In this document: piece by piece, positions 17,876 to 26,018 of the stretch
Position numbering within the stretch: the stretch's first letter is position 1
Layout of the letters: each line of letters begins with the position of its first letter
DNA from: a virus
Strand: one strand, 5' to 3'
IMG/VR virus record: IMGVR_UViG_3300010354_000410
Location: 1-29,479 of that record
DNA: 29,479 nt
Position numbers and translations under genes: made by a program
The notes under the pieces: generated by a model
What the model saw: only the letters and a program-made list of their open reading frames with translations
Told to the model about the DNA's origin: nothing
The model's database searches: none

Positions 17876-20800
17876 TGTCTGCCCTATTTGCTGATTTGCT
17901 TCTAACTCTTAGATTATGCTTACCGTTGTTTTTGGGATTTCCGTCTTTGTGGTCAACATCTTTACCATCACCCTTACGAACTTTACCAAGTTTCATCATG
18001 AGTCTACGAGCAAGAACTCTTTTGGATCGATTCTTTCTTTGCTCTGGTTTTGAATGGTAATTATCATACTCTTTGCGGTAATTTCTTTTCTCTGTGAGTA
18101 ATGCTTCTCCCAATGCTGGAACATCCATTCCAGGAACAGGATTATCAATTGGAATCTGTACGGGAATTCTAAATTCATTTCCATTAATAAACACTCTGTT
18201 GAATGTATAACCTTCATTTGGTATCGTATCTAACCAGTCAACAGAAGGAGATAAATCATCAAAATCAAATAATGGAATTATGATTTTTAAAAATTCCATT
18301 GGATTTTGTTCAGCAAGTTGTTTTAATTGATCAAAATTTGCTTTCATTTCGTCTTCAGTTGGTTGCGGTGGTGATTCTTCTTGTTTTTCTAGTAATAATG
18401 AAACTAATTTCACTCCATTTAATTTTGTAACTGGAGTGAAATCTTCTTTTAATTGTTCTAGATTGATTTCGTTAATCACAACACGAATAGTATTTCTTAA
18501 AGAATATGATCTAAAATCATCTAGATCTGTTAGTTTCTTTCCTTTTTTCTTTGCTTGCTCTTTAAGTTGTTCCCATTCTTTTTCTTGATCTGTTGTTGCT
18601 ACCGCGTTCGATTTTATACGAGAAGCAATGTCTATCTTACATTTTTTTGCAAGATCCAAATTTACTGGTGCTATTTTTACTTGTGATCCATCATGACTGA
18701 CTGCAATCATGGTGCTGGCAATTGCATCACTTCCTTGTTTGAATTTGTGGAATCCTGTTATTTGAGCAAGTGTATAGAGTGCTTGTAGATCCTTTGATTT
18801 AGCAAATACTTTATCTAACATATCTGTTAATTTTTTGTTTGCTTTTTCTTTCTTGGTAACTCCAGGATCTTGACCTGCAAGTGGACCTTTCTGTGTGTAT
18901 AATCCAGATGGTCCACTTTCTGTTCTATGATAACCACCATACTCATCACCAGAAAGGTAATCAGTAATTTTCTTTACATCTTTTCTGACATCTTCTGGTA
19001 AAGTTATTCCGAATTCTTCTGCGTTGTCAATTGTCCACTCTAGAGCAACATATGAATCTTGCCAGTTACCTGATGATGCTTGTCCTGGTCCACATTTAAC
19101 TGATGCATTATCTACTACTTTTTGTGTTTTTCTATCTAATACTTGCACATCAGTCTTTGATGTTTTATTTGTGATTCCACCCTTTTTTGCTTTATCGTTC
19201 AGTTGCACATCATCCATGCTACTGCCAGTTACCTTGAACATGACATCAGAGCCATATTTCTTGATCAGTGCGTCTGACATTTTCTCTAGTGCTGGATGCA
19301 AAGAAGCATGTGGATTTTTAAGAATTGCTAAAGCAGTTCCTTCATCTACTAATCCTAACTTTATTTGTTCTTGTACAGATACTCCATTTTTTGTATTTGC
19401 AAACAATGCCATACCTGGTTCTACAATTTTAGCATCATGTGATGTTGGATTGACACAGTGTTTTGACTGTCTCTTCTTTGGTTGAATGTTGCCAGGCTCA
19501 GGATCAAATTTTCCTGGTTCTTTTGGCATCATTTCTTTTCTTGCTTTCTTTTGTTCTGGTGTCAGTTCATCTTTTTTGTCTGATGCTTTTTTTGCACCTT
19601 TAGATTTTTTAGACTTTTTGGGTTCAGCAGCAGCTACTTTTGCTTTTCTGATTGTTGCTTTTTGCTCTCCCTTGATCATACCATACAATTCAATTGAAGA
19701 ATCGGTATTGACGAATCCCTTTTGTGTTGTTAATTTTCTACCAGCACCAATGCTGAATTTATCTGGAGCAAGAACTACATCCATTGTGTTTGGATTTATG
19801 GATTCTTTATCTACAATCATTTCTCTTCCAGCAAATTTGCCAGATTTAGATTTCACGATTGCATATCGTCCTTTTACATTTCCAGATGCTTTACTTGATT
19901 CAATTTTTGTTCTTTCTTTTTTCTTTCGTAGTCTTGCTTTGGAACGTGAAGCAGCACTATTTGCTCCAGTGGTCTTTTTTCCTAACTTCTTTTGACCGAC
20001 TCTTGCTTCTAACAGCAATGGCAATAGTAAATTTTCAAGAGATTCTTTTCTTGTGCTTACTCTTCGAAGTCTTTCATTTTCTCCACGAATGACATCTGGC
20101 ATGATTCTACGAACCATTGAGTCTGCTATTTTTCTTCTTTTATTTACATTTTGATCAATTCTTGCTCTGCTTGCAAATCCAAGTTTTTGCCAAGATCCCT
20201 TAAAATAACGATGCCTCAGTTGATTTTTAATATCTTGTTTTGCTCTACCTTTTAGTTGTCTTACATTTCTTCTTCTTTTAACTCTTGCTCTTCTCTTTGC
20301 TGCTCTTAACTTTGCAGTTCTTTTTGCAATACGAGAAAGTTTGAGTCTGGTAGCAGCAGAAACTTCTTCCTTTAGATCGACTTGTGCTTGTTTTAATCCA
20401 CCACGAAGTTCATCGAATAGTTCTCTTGCGTGCTCATCAGGTACATGTTGTGGAATCATTGATCTAACTTGTTCAAAATCATTATTTGCAGCGTGTTGAC
20501 GCATAAGTGTGCTGGATGCTCCTCTTATACCTTTTTCGCCTTCTTTTCTTTGTTGACCGAACTGTATAACTTTGACTCTATCTCCATACTTTTCTTGTAA
20601 TTTTTTACCAGTTTCATCTTGAATTCTATCCGATCCAAGATGCACATGAATTTCACCATATCCACTTTCAAGTAATTTTTCAATTGCAGAATATGGACTT
20701 TCCTCAAGTCTAATATTTTTTGTTCTGAAGAATCTTTCGAGGTGTTTTAATTTTTGTTCTGGACTGAGTGGAGTATCTGGGTGTGGTCTTGGAGTTTTTA

Positions 20801-20945
20801 GTTTTTTCATATGTCTCTGACTAGCATAAATCATATGATCCATGTTATTATCTTTTGCGTATTGCATAACATGTTCACCCAACCCCATGTGTCCTATGTG
20901 TGGAGGGTTCATTTTACCGAAAGTTATAGAAATCTTTTTTACCAT
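17868..20945 (-). CDS. 1025-residue mosaic: nucleotidyltransferase, basic, nuclease-like and HNH-like modules
   Basis: Residues 1-185 form a cytidylyltransferase/NMNAT-like domain with HIGH at 16-19, GSDR near 104-107 and SSTLMR (144-149), the two nucleotide-binding signatures of that superfamily. A very basic helical module follows (about 195-300). The centre contains SKTDVQVLD then NASVKCGPGQ, reminiscent of a PD-(D/E)XK nuclease core. The last 60 residues are HNH-like with DVDHKDGNPKNN (996-1007). Between modules lie LPLLLEARVG, VSLLLEKQEE and GEALLTEKRN, which resemble T4 prohead-protease cleavage sites. No Shine-Dalgarno precedes the ATG; instead TATAAATA ends 5 nt before it, predicting a leaderless late mRNA. 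Head gene of a five-gene late operon. A packaged polyprotein delivered with the DNA is an inference. Confidence 0.85.
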   Translation of the reverse strand: MVKKISITFGKMNPPHIGHMGLGEHVMQYAKDNNMDHMIYASQRHMKKLKTPRPHPDTPLSPEQKLKHLERFFRTKNIRLEESPYSAIEKLLESGYGEIHVHLGSDRIQDETGKKLQEKYGDRVKVIQFGQQRKEGEKGIRGASSTLMRQHAANNDFEQVRSMIPQHVPDEHARELFDELRGGLKQAQVDLKEEVSAATRLKLSRIAKRTAKLRAAKRRARVKRRRNVRQLKGRAKQDIKNQLRHRYFKGSWQKLGFASRARIDQNVNKRRKIADSMVRRIMPDVIRGENERLRRVSTRKESLENLLLPLLLEARVGQKKLGKKTTGANSAASRSKARLRKKKERTKIESSKASGNVKGRYAIVKSKSGKFAGREMIVDKESINPNTMDVVLAPDKFSIGAGRKLTTQKGFVNTDSSIELYGMIKGEQKATIRKAKVAAAEPKKSKKSKGAKKASDKKDELTPEQKKARKEMMPKEPGKFDPEPGNIQPKKRQSKHCVNPTSHDAKIVEPGMALFANTKNGVSVQEQIKLGLVDEGTALAILKNPHASLHPALEKMSDALIKKYGSDVMFKVTGSSMDDVQLNDKAKKGGITNKTSKTDVQVLDRKTQKVVDNASVKCGPGQASSGNWQDSYVALEWTIDNAEEFGITLPEDVRKDVKKITDYLSGDEYGGYHRTESGPSGLYTQKGPLAGQDPGVTKKEKANKKLTDMLDKVFAKSKDLQALYTLAQITGFHKFKQGSDAIASTMIAVSHDGSQVKIAPVNLDLAKKCKIDIASRIKSNAVATTDQEKEWEQLKEQAKKKGKKLTDLDDFRSYSLRNTIRVVINEINLEQLKEDFTPVTKLNGVKLVSLLLEKQEESPPQPTEDEMKANFDQLKQLAEQNPMEFLKIIIPLFDFDDLSPSVDWLDTIPNEGYTFNRVFINGNEFRIPVQIPIDNPVPGMDVPALGEALLTEKRNYRKEYDNYHSKPEQRKNRSKRVLARRLMMKLGKVRKGDGKDVDHKDGNPKNNGKHNLRVRSKSANRADND

Positions 20946-20950
20946 ATCAG

Positions 20951-20958
20951 TATTTATA
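20951..20958 (-). promoter_or_regulatory. T4-type late promoter
   Basis: Exact TATAAATA on the minus strand, the consensus of T4 late promoters. It ends 5 nt before the ATG of the 1025-residue gene and starts 4 nt after the T-run of the preceding terminator. The predicted start of transcription falls on or next to the ATG. Confidence 0.75.
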
Positions 20959-20962
20959 ATCC

Positions 20963-20992
20963 TAAATAAAAAACCCCGATTACTCGGGGTTT
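20963..20992 (-). terminator. Rho-independent terminator overlapping a stop codon
   Basis: On the minus strand AAACCCCGA pairs with TCGGGGTTT around a GTAA loop, followed by TTTATTT. The stop codon of the NUMOD-like gene lies in the loop. It closes the exonuclease island immediately before the late promoter. Confidence 0.9.
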
Positions 20993-21372
20993 CCAGTCTT
21001 TGCTATGAATTTGAATCCCTTGTGGGATTTTCTTATGCCTTTTTCTAGGTCATACATTTTTTGTCTTGAAAGTGAATATTTATTGCAGAATTCAGTTAAA
21101 TTATCTACATGGTAATGTTTACCTTCTTCGTCTGCAAATATCCATTTTTTGGGTACTTCTATGTTTTCTTTTTCTGGATCATTGATGATAACTATAGTTC
21201 CAGATTGTTTATCCTGCTCCAACCACTTCCAAGAACCACCAACGCGAGTGAAAAACCCACCGTTCTTTTCTACAAATATTTTTCTGTGTACATTTGAACG
21301 AGAATTATCATTGCACATTGTCCATGTGTTTGATCCGCGTCGATTGACTTCATCCTTCAATAATCTTATCAA
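20980..21372 (-). CDS. NUMOD-like DNA-binding domain protein
   Basis: A protein of up to 130 residues. The C-terminal half reads FADEEGKHYHVDNLTEFCNK then SLSRQKMYDLEKGIRKSHKG, matching the NUMOD/intron-encoded-nuclease repeat type helix-turn-helix that accompanies homing endonucleases. The amino-terminal part has NVHRKIFVEKNGGFF but no complete GIY-YIG or HNH catalytic motif. The frame opens with TTG at 21372, with GAGGTG correctly placed upstream inside the exonuclease gene; the alternative ATG at 21318 has no ribosome site. It may be a remnant of a homing endonuclease or a free-standing regulator. It is coupled to the exonuclease gene and ends inside a terminator. Confidence 0.7.
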   Translation of the reverse strand: MIRLLKDEVNRRGSNTWTMCNDNSRSNVHRKIFVEKNGGFFTRVGGSWKWLEQDKQSGTIVIINDPEKENIEVPKKWIFADEEGKHYHVDNLTEFCNKYSLSRQKMYDLEKGIRKSHKGFKFIAKTGNPE

Positions 21373-22036
21373 AGTTCACCTCTTTCTTATATGTAGTGAT
21401 CATGTTGCTCAATGGTTCTACGAAATTGATGACCTTTTCCTTGAAAACCTGACAGAATCCCTGTTCGTTTGCAATGAGAATTACGATATTAGGAATCTGA
21501 AGTCCAGTTCTTTCCTGTAGCATCAAAGAGTAAGCAGTCGCTTGACAGAAATAATTATCAATATCTGCTTTCTTCTTTGGAAAGGTACTTGCCTTGAAAT
21601 CGATTACTGACGGTTCTCCCTTGTATTTTGCGATACAGTCAACCCTACCAGCAAGACCTACGCATTTACCCCATAGGAATGTCTCTATGGCATAGACATC
21701 TGTAATATGATCAACTTCCTTCTTAATCAGACCAAACAAATCAAACACGGGAGACTCGTTCTTGAGTTCCACATGCTCGTTCATGAGATATGATTCTATG
21801 GTAGAGTGCAGCATAGTGCCACGATCACAGACACGCTGCGATTCTTTGGCATTATTATCTCTCCATGTCTTGTACTTTTTGCGTTTTTCGTGACCCACTA
21901 CAGTGGTTACAGAAGGAAAGAGTCCGTCTGGTGTCTTGTATAGACGGACTCCTTCTCGTTCTATTACCTCAAATTCAATTTGTGGATCTTTGAGTTCGGT
22001 AAGAAAATTATGTGTAAAATTGCCAATCACAACCAT
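21350..22036 (-). CDS. PD-(D/E)XK exonuclease, RecB/Cas4-like
   Basis: A protein of up to 228 residues resembling the exonuclease of T4-like marine phages. It has FPSVTTVVGHEKRKK near the amino terminus, DRGTMLHSTIE, LAGRVDCIA (metal-binding aspartate), SVIDFKAS (the D-x-K pair) and DNYFCQATAYSLML (motif with the conserved Q and Y). It likely trims DNA ends in recombination or degrades host DNA. The first ATG at 22036 directly abuts a TATAAT box, so it probably cannot be in the mRNA; the GTG two codons later (22030) coincides with the predicted transcription start and is the likely true start. No Shine-Dalgarno is present. Confidence 0.88.
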   Translation of the reverse strand: MVVIGNFTHNFLTELKDPQIEFEVIEREGVRLYKTPDGLFPSVTTVVGHEKRKKYKTWRDNNAKESQRVCDRGTMLHSTIESYLMNEHVELKNESPVFDLFGLIKKEVDHITDVYAIETFLWGKCVGLAGRVDCIAKYKGEPSVIDFKASTFPKKKADIDNYFCQATAYSLMLQERTGLQIPNIVILIANEQGFCQVFKEKVINFVEPLSNMITTYKKEVNFDKIIEG

Positions 22037-22064
22037 ATTATACCAGATTTAAATTAAAAGTCAA
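22037..22064 (-). promoter_or_regulatory. Sigma70-type promoter of the exonuclease gene
   Basis: On the minus strand TTGACT (22064-22059) is separated by 16 nt from TATAAT (22042-22037). Both boxes are near-perfect matches to the host housekeeping consensus. The -35 box overlaps the stop of the upstream gene. Expected +1 is about 22030, on the GTG codon. Confidence 0.8.
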
Positions 22065-23062
22065 GCTGTACCTGGATTGATTGGACCATCAATTTGTGGG
22101 TGATGAATTGCCGAATGATCAATATTTTTTATTGGTGGATTTTCATTTGCTCTTGAACTATATTTTTCTTTAGTTCTTAGTGATCTTTGTCTTATTAAAA
22201 CATCTCTCATTTTTGCTGCAATTTCTGTTGGAGTTGGATCGCCTATTAGGGTATCTTTTCCTCTAGGCATTTGTGGTTGGGGATTAATTGTGTCAAATTC
22301 TCTAATTTGTGGTTTTGTTTCCCCTGGTCCTCCTGGTTTTTGAGATTCCTCTACAGGTACTTTGAATGCTCTTCTTCTTTCCCCTCTTGGTGTCTGTACT
22401 TGCGAACCAGTTTCTCTTTGGAAAATTGGACTTACTTCAGAAGCAAAATTAGTTGAACTGTAACCATATTGGTTTGGTCCTGCTAATTTAGATAAATCTA
22501 GTGCTCTTGGACCAGTTAAATCTTTTTCTTGTTGTTTTCCTGTTGCCGTCGCCGTTGCTGTTTTTGTTGCTGTCCCTGATTGAGATTGTGGTGACAATGC
22601 ACCCAATGGATTAAATCCAAGTTTTAATCTTAGTAGTTCTCCTAAAATTGGAATTCCAAATCTTTCAATTGCTGACACCGATGATACTGATTTTTCATCT
22701 TCTACCTTTGGTGTGTTTGTGGAATTTGGTTCTGGTTTGTCTTCTGGTTTATATTCTGGTTTGTCTTCTGGTTTAGATCTAGGTCTTAAAATTGGAACTA
22801 ATTCTGGTGGAATTTCAGTTATTTGTGGTGGAGTTTGTGTTGTTGAATTTGCTGAACGCACAGCATCCGCAGCAGTTCCAGCAACTACCTCTCTACCGAC
22901 TGTTTTAATTGCTTCTGGTGCAACAACTTTAACTGCTTCTTTTGCAGCTGCTGGTGCTTCTTTTGCTAGTCCTTTTACGACTTCTCTTGCTAAAGTTCCA
23001 GCAAATTGTTCATTTAGAATTTGATTTATTACTATTTTTTCTTTTTTAAAGTTGTTCATCAT
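22061..23062 (-). CDS. Low-complexity late protein, Pro/Lys/Glu-rich
   Basis: A 333-residue protein starting MMNNFKKEKIVINQILNEQF. Residues about 20-65 form an alanine/valine-rich amphipathic stretch. A KPEDKPEYKPEDKPEP repeat and a TATKTATATATGK run follow, then a disordered proline/glutamine-rich half. Such proteins are typical of disordered head-interior or linker proteins. AAGGAGAGC precedes tandem ATGs at 23062 and 23059, overlapping the stop of the gene before it. It is the last gene of the large late operon, and its stop overlaps the exonuclease promoter. No enzymatic motif. Function unknown. Confidence 0.72.
   Translation of the reverse strand: MMNNFKKEKIVINQILNEQFAGTLAREVVKGLAKEAPAAAKEAVKVVAPEAIKTVGREVVAGTAADAVRSANSTTQTPPQITEIPPELVPILRPRSKPEDKPEYKPEDKPEPNSTNTPKVEDEKSVSSVSAIERFGIPILGELLRLKLGFNPLGALSPQSQSGTATKTATATATGKQQEKDLTGPRALDLSKLAGPNQYGYSSTNFASEVSPIFQRETGSQVQTPRGERRRAFKVPVEESQKPGGPGETKPQIREFDTINPQPQMPRGKDTLIGDPTPTEIAAKMRDVLIRQRSLRTKEKYSSRANENPPIKNIDHSAIHHPQIDGPINPGTA
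22731..22778 (-). repeat. Four 12-bp coding tandem repeats
   Basis: Four units of TCTGGTTT(G/A)(T/A/G)(C/A)T in tandem encode the KPED/KPEY/KPED/KPEP-like run of the low-complexity protein. Replication slippage is the likely origin. Confidence 0.85.
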
Positions 23063-24522
23063 TGCTCTCCTTGTGGACCCTCTGGCGGATTTGTTGGTGG
23101 ATTTTTTTCTCTTAGTCTTTTATTTATTAGTTCTTGTGCTCTTTGAGAAATTGCTTTATTTCTTGCTTCTTCTGCTGCTATTCTTGCTTCTTCTTGTTCT
23201 GCTGCATGTGCTCCAGCAACTCTTGCTTCACCTTGCTCCATTGCATGTGCTCCAGCAACTCTTGCTTCACCTTGTTCTGCTGCGTGTGCGGATCTAATAT
23301 CTGCTTGTTGTGGTGTTGGTTTTGCTGTTTTTGGTTTCATTAATATATCATCCACAACACCTCTTACTGTTGCTCCTGGCATCTTGTCTAGGTTAAGTGC
23401 TAAACCTTTGGCAGTGTCCAATGCACTGTCTATTCTAGAAACTCCTCTACCTAATGCTGAATTTGCAAATGCAGGTTCAAATGGTTTTATAAGTCCAGGT
23501 GCAACCTTTCCACCAACAGCTATTCCTGTTGCAATATTTGCTAATCTTGTTGTTAGAGGTGCATCTTCTGGTGTGGAGTAAGATGCTACAACTCCACCAC
23601 CAGCAGCACCAGCTGGATCCCAGTTAAATTTTTTATTGATGTTTGACAATGCTGTTCTAGTGGATGCATTGATATCTTTTATTCTTTGTGGAATGACTCT
23701 AGATGCAGTATTTGAAACTGCTTGGGTTGCTCTTGATGCTGTGTTTGATACTGCTGTTGCTGCTTGTGATGTTTTTTCACTAACTTTGGAGGTAATTTTT
23801 GCAGTTTTTTCTAGTGCGCTTTTGCCTCCTGGAATCGCTCCGATTACTGCTTTTCCTGCTTTGGTGGTTGCTGCACCAGTTACTGTCGCAATAGGTTTAG
23901 CATATTTTATTGTACCAAGAGTCCCTGCTTCTATTGCTCCACCAACAGCACTTCCGTAATTATCCTCATCTGATCTATATGATGCCAATACTCCTTTTGA
24001 TTTTCCATAATCAGCTGCAGCCTTTGTTGCCTTTATACCAGCAGCAACAGGATATGCAGGAGTATAAGTTAAAGCATTTGTAGCTACATCAGTTGCTGTG
24101 TTTGCTGCAAATTCTCCAGTTTCAAACCATCGTTGAGCTTGGTCTTCTCCTTGATTTTTGAGTGATCGGTTTTTCCAATTCCTTGCCATTTCACTTGCTT
24201 GTTTTCCAGTTATTTCACCAGATTGTACTGCTCTTAAAATTGGTCCAGGATTTTCTGGTGTTCCGAAAGCAGTTTCTAGTTCTTCTATTTCCCGATCTAT
24301 TCTTTCGGTTGCAGCAACATCGACTGCACTCTTTTTTTGCATTTCGGAATCATAATACCTTTGATATCTTCCAACAGTTGCATCATATAATCTACTACCA
24401 ATATCACTTGGTGCTTTTGGTTTTTGATCTGGTTCCAATGAATCTCTTTCAAGAACTTCATTTATGGATAATTTATTTTTGCTAGACAATTGCTGCAAAT
24501 GATGTAAGAATTGTTGATTCAT
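23059..24522 (-). CDS. Alanine-rich repeat protein, candidate internal head/ejection protein
   Basis: A 487-residue protein. A charged helical start (1-150) is followed by an alanine/glycine/valine-rich region (about 150-360) with hydrophobic segments such as GGAIEAGTLGTIKYAKPIAT and DPAGAAGGGVVASYSTPEDA. A repeated SNTASRxTQAV / SNTASRVIP run occurs near 255-275. Three 13-residue repeats AHAxEQGEARVAG lie near 415-450, followed by a charged alanine helix. The composition resembles membrane-active internal virion proteins ejected with DNA, though no family is recognised. The start overlaps the previous stop (TAATG), and GGAAGAAG lies upstream. Signs of repeat expansion are clear in the DNA. 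Confidence 0.72.
   Translation of the reverse strand: MNQQFLHHLQQLSSKNKLSINEVLERDSLEPDQKPKAPSDIGSRLYDATVGRYQRYYDSEMQKKSAVDVAATERIDREIEELETAFGTPENPGPILRAVQSGEITGKQASEMARNWKNRSLKNQGEDQAQRWFETGEFAANTATDVATNALTYTPAYPVAAGIKATKAAADYGKSKGVLASYRSDEDNYGSAVGGAIEAGTLGTIKYAKPIATVTGAATTKAGKAVIGAIPGGKSALEKTAKITSKVSEKTSQAATAVSNTASRATQAVSNTASRVIPQRIKDINASTRTALSNINKKFNWDPAGAAGGGVVASYSTPEDAPLTTRLANIATGIAVGGKVAPGLIKPFEPAFANSALGRGVSRIDSALDTAKGLALNLDKMPGATVRGVVDDILMKPKTAKPTPQQADIRSAHAAEQGEARVAGAHAMEQGEARVAGAHAAEQEEARIAAEEARNKAISQRAQELINKRLREKNPPTNPPEGPQGEQ
23182..23298 (-). repeat. Three 39-bp tandem repeats in coding sequence
   Basis: Units at 23182-23220, 23221-23259 and 23260-23298 begin TCTTGCTTC and share CATGTGCTCCAGCAAC; the third diverges at its end. 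Each encodes 13 residues (AHAxEQGEARVAG type), so the length is in frame. Confidence 0.9.
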
Positions 24523-24920
24523 TATCTTCTTCCTGGTGTTTCTAATGGCATACTGCTTGGTGTATACATACCAGGCCCTGGTCTAAAGAAGTCTGATCCT
24601 CCGTAGAAGTAATCATTTGTATACGCTTGCCCTGCTCTTTTTATTGCCATTTCTTTTGCTCTTCCACCAGATACTACTGTTTTTGGTGCTTCCCGAGGAT
24701 CAAATTCTGTTTGTTCTGGTTTATCTATTTCAACTTTTAACTGATCCTGATCACTTGGAAATGAAGCTGGATAGTTTTTAGCTTGTAAATATTTTGGATT
24801 TAATATTTTTTTAGAAGGATCAGATGGATCGGTGATGTATTTGTCAGGCATCAATTCCATAGTTGATGTGATAAAATCTCGGTTTTCAGATATAAACTGT
24901 TTAAATGTTAACCTAACCAT
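24522..24920 (-). CDS. Small late protein with capsid-targeting-like amino terminus
   Basis: A 132-residue protein starting MVRLTFKQFISENRDFITST. The TFKQFISE segment resembles the T4 capsid-targeting sequence (MKTYQEFIAE), after which prohead protease would cut. The rest is proline- and charge-rich with a tyrosine/glycine segment (YTNDYFYGGSDFFRPGPGMY) and looks extended. AGGAAGATC precedes the ATG, which lies 13 nt inside the zinc-ribbon gene. Likely an internal or scaffold-associated head protein, inferred from the motif and late operon. Confidence 0.7.
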   Translation of the reverse strand: MVRLTFKQFISENRDFITSTMELMPDKYITDPSDPSKKILNPKYLQAKNYPASFPSDQDQLKVEIDKPEQTEFDPREAPKTVVSGGRAKEMAIKRAGQAYTNDYFYGGSDFFRPGPGMYTPSSMPLETPGRR

Positions 24921-25207
24921 GATCTTCCTGTGTTTGCAGATGCTGCGTCTAGATTTGAGTGATATCTTTTAGCAAGACCACCCTTCATTCGTGACATTAA
25001 TTCATTCCATCTTCCGCCAGTCGCTGTGTTTGCATTTAAATTTGTATCAGCAGTCAGCGACTGGCGCATGGAACCAAAATCCTTGATTATTTTATTCTCA
25101 CCGCACTGAGGGCAGCATTCATTTAGTGGAAGTTCTCTGTCCTGAATAGACAATAACTTGTCAAATGAATGATTGCACCCCTCACATATAAAACCATAAT
25201 TTGGCAT
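24908..25207 (-). CDS. FmdB-type zinc ribbon protein
   Basis: A 99-residue protein beginning MPNYGFICEGCNHSFDKLLS. C8-x2-C11 and C32-x2-C35 (with an extra C31) make a zinc ribbon of the FmdB/CxxC type, common in T4-like aquatic phages. The C-terminal half is polar and basic without further motif. The start at 25207 follows AAGAGG and lies one base after the previous stop; a longer frame upstream exists but overlaps that gene. It could be a nucleic-acid or protein-binding factor acting late. Function not established. Confidence 0.85.
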   Translation of the reverse strand: MPNYGFICEGCNHSFDKLLSIQDRELPLNECCPQCGENKIIKDFGSMRQSLTADTNLNANTATGGRWNELMSRMKGGLAKRYHSNLDAASANTGRSWLG

Positions 25208-25208
25208 A

Positions 25209-25442
25209 TTAACCTCTTCCGCTGTTTTGTTCGTTTGAACGGAATCTTTCATTGAATGATCTTCGTGCTTCCTGAGCTCTTTCTCTAGTGGTTCTTTGCA
25301 CCATATTAGTTGGATTTCCTGCAAAGTTGCCTCTTGATTGGTTTGCTTCCGCAAATCTTCTTCCTGTATCCTGTCTTTGTTGTCCTGCTGAATCAGAAAC
25401 TTTTTGAAATACGGATGATCCTCTTGTATTGTGTCTAGGCAT
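25209..25442 (-). CDS. Small arginine/glutamine-rich late protein
   Basis: A 77-residue protein, MPRHNTRGSSVFQKVSDSAG..., rich in arginine, glutamine, asparagine and glycine and without hydrophobic core, so probably disordered and nucleic-acid-binding. AAGGAGAAATAA precedes the ATG; the ribosome site lies in the last codons of the gene upstream. It begins directly after that gene's stop and ends one base before the zinc-ribbon start. It may be a small DNA-condensing head protein. No family recognised. Confidence 0.7.
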   Translation of the reverse strand: MPRHNTRGSSVFQKVSDSAGQQRQDTGRRFAEANQSRGNFAGNPTNMVQRTTRERAQEARRSFNERFRSNEQNSGRG

Positions 25443-26018
25443 TTATTTCTCCTTATTTTTATTTATGCTAACTTTCTTTTTGATATGCGATATGATTCTT
25501 TTTGATTTTTCGTCAATTGGTGCTTTTTTCTTAAGAATTGTACCAGAATCTGTTTTGGTTACATCAAAAATCTTATTTTCTGGATCTAATCTACTGATTA
25601 ATTCTTTTGTGAACTTAAATCCTTTTGAAAACTTTAACACATCTGGGTCATGTGATTGTACATGATGTTGAACTGCGGGGAGAATGGTTCTCATCAAATT
25701 AATATCTGGTTCAAAATCTTTTACTTCACTGGAGAATGATGATGTTGTTTCGTGTCCAGATGAAGGATTTGCATTTAATCTATGGTCGATTTCAATTAGT
25801 CCAATGCTACCTTTATTTGAAAATCTGTATACATGAGTTCCATCATTTTTAGATTTTGCTTTTTCTCTCGGAACAAAATCATATTTAACAGGAATTGCTG
25901 CTTGAATATAACCACGGTGAATCACATCTTTAGTTTGTGGAGTATCAACCACATAAGCATCGGGTGTGTTTCTTTTCTTTACAGATTCATGGATGGATTG
26001 AAAAACTTCATTAATCAT
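25443..26018 (-). CDS. Hypothetical late protein
   Basis: A 191-residue protein starting MINEVFQSIHESVKKRNTPD. The first 16 residues form an amphipathic helix with a [I]HE|S site reminiscent of prohead-protease sites. The centre is a beta-rich domain (IPVKYDFVPR, THVYRFSNKGSIGLIEIDHR) and the tail is lysine-rich (KKKVSINKNKEK). Its start overlaps the stop of the lysozyme-like gene (ATGA), so they are coupled. No known domain. A virion protein is inferred from the operon. Confidence 0.7.
   Translation of the reverse strand: MINEVFQSIHESVKKRNTPDAYVVDTPQTKDVIHRGYIQAAIPVKYDFVPREKAKSKNDGTHVYRFSNKGSIGLIEIDHRLNANPSSGHETTSSFSSEVKDFEPDINLMRTILPAVQHHVQSHDPDVLKFSKGFKFTKELISRLDPENKIFDVTKTDSGTILKKKAPIDEKSKRIISHIKKKVSINKNKEK

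Noticed and set aside
19024-19995. Long plus-strand frames of 153 and 169 residues opposite the 1025-residue gene.
   Set aside because: They are antisense shadows with hydrophobic, serine/phenylalanine-rich composition typical of the reverse complement of lysine-rich codons, and lack ribosome sites.
23182-23298. Regular repeats considered as a CRISPR array.
   Set aside because: Units are contiguous without spacers and are in frame within a coding sequence.
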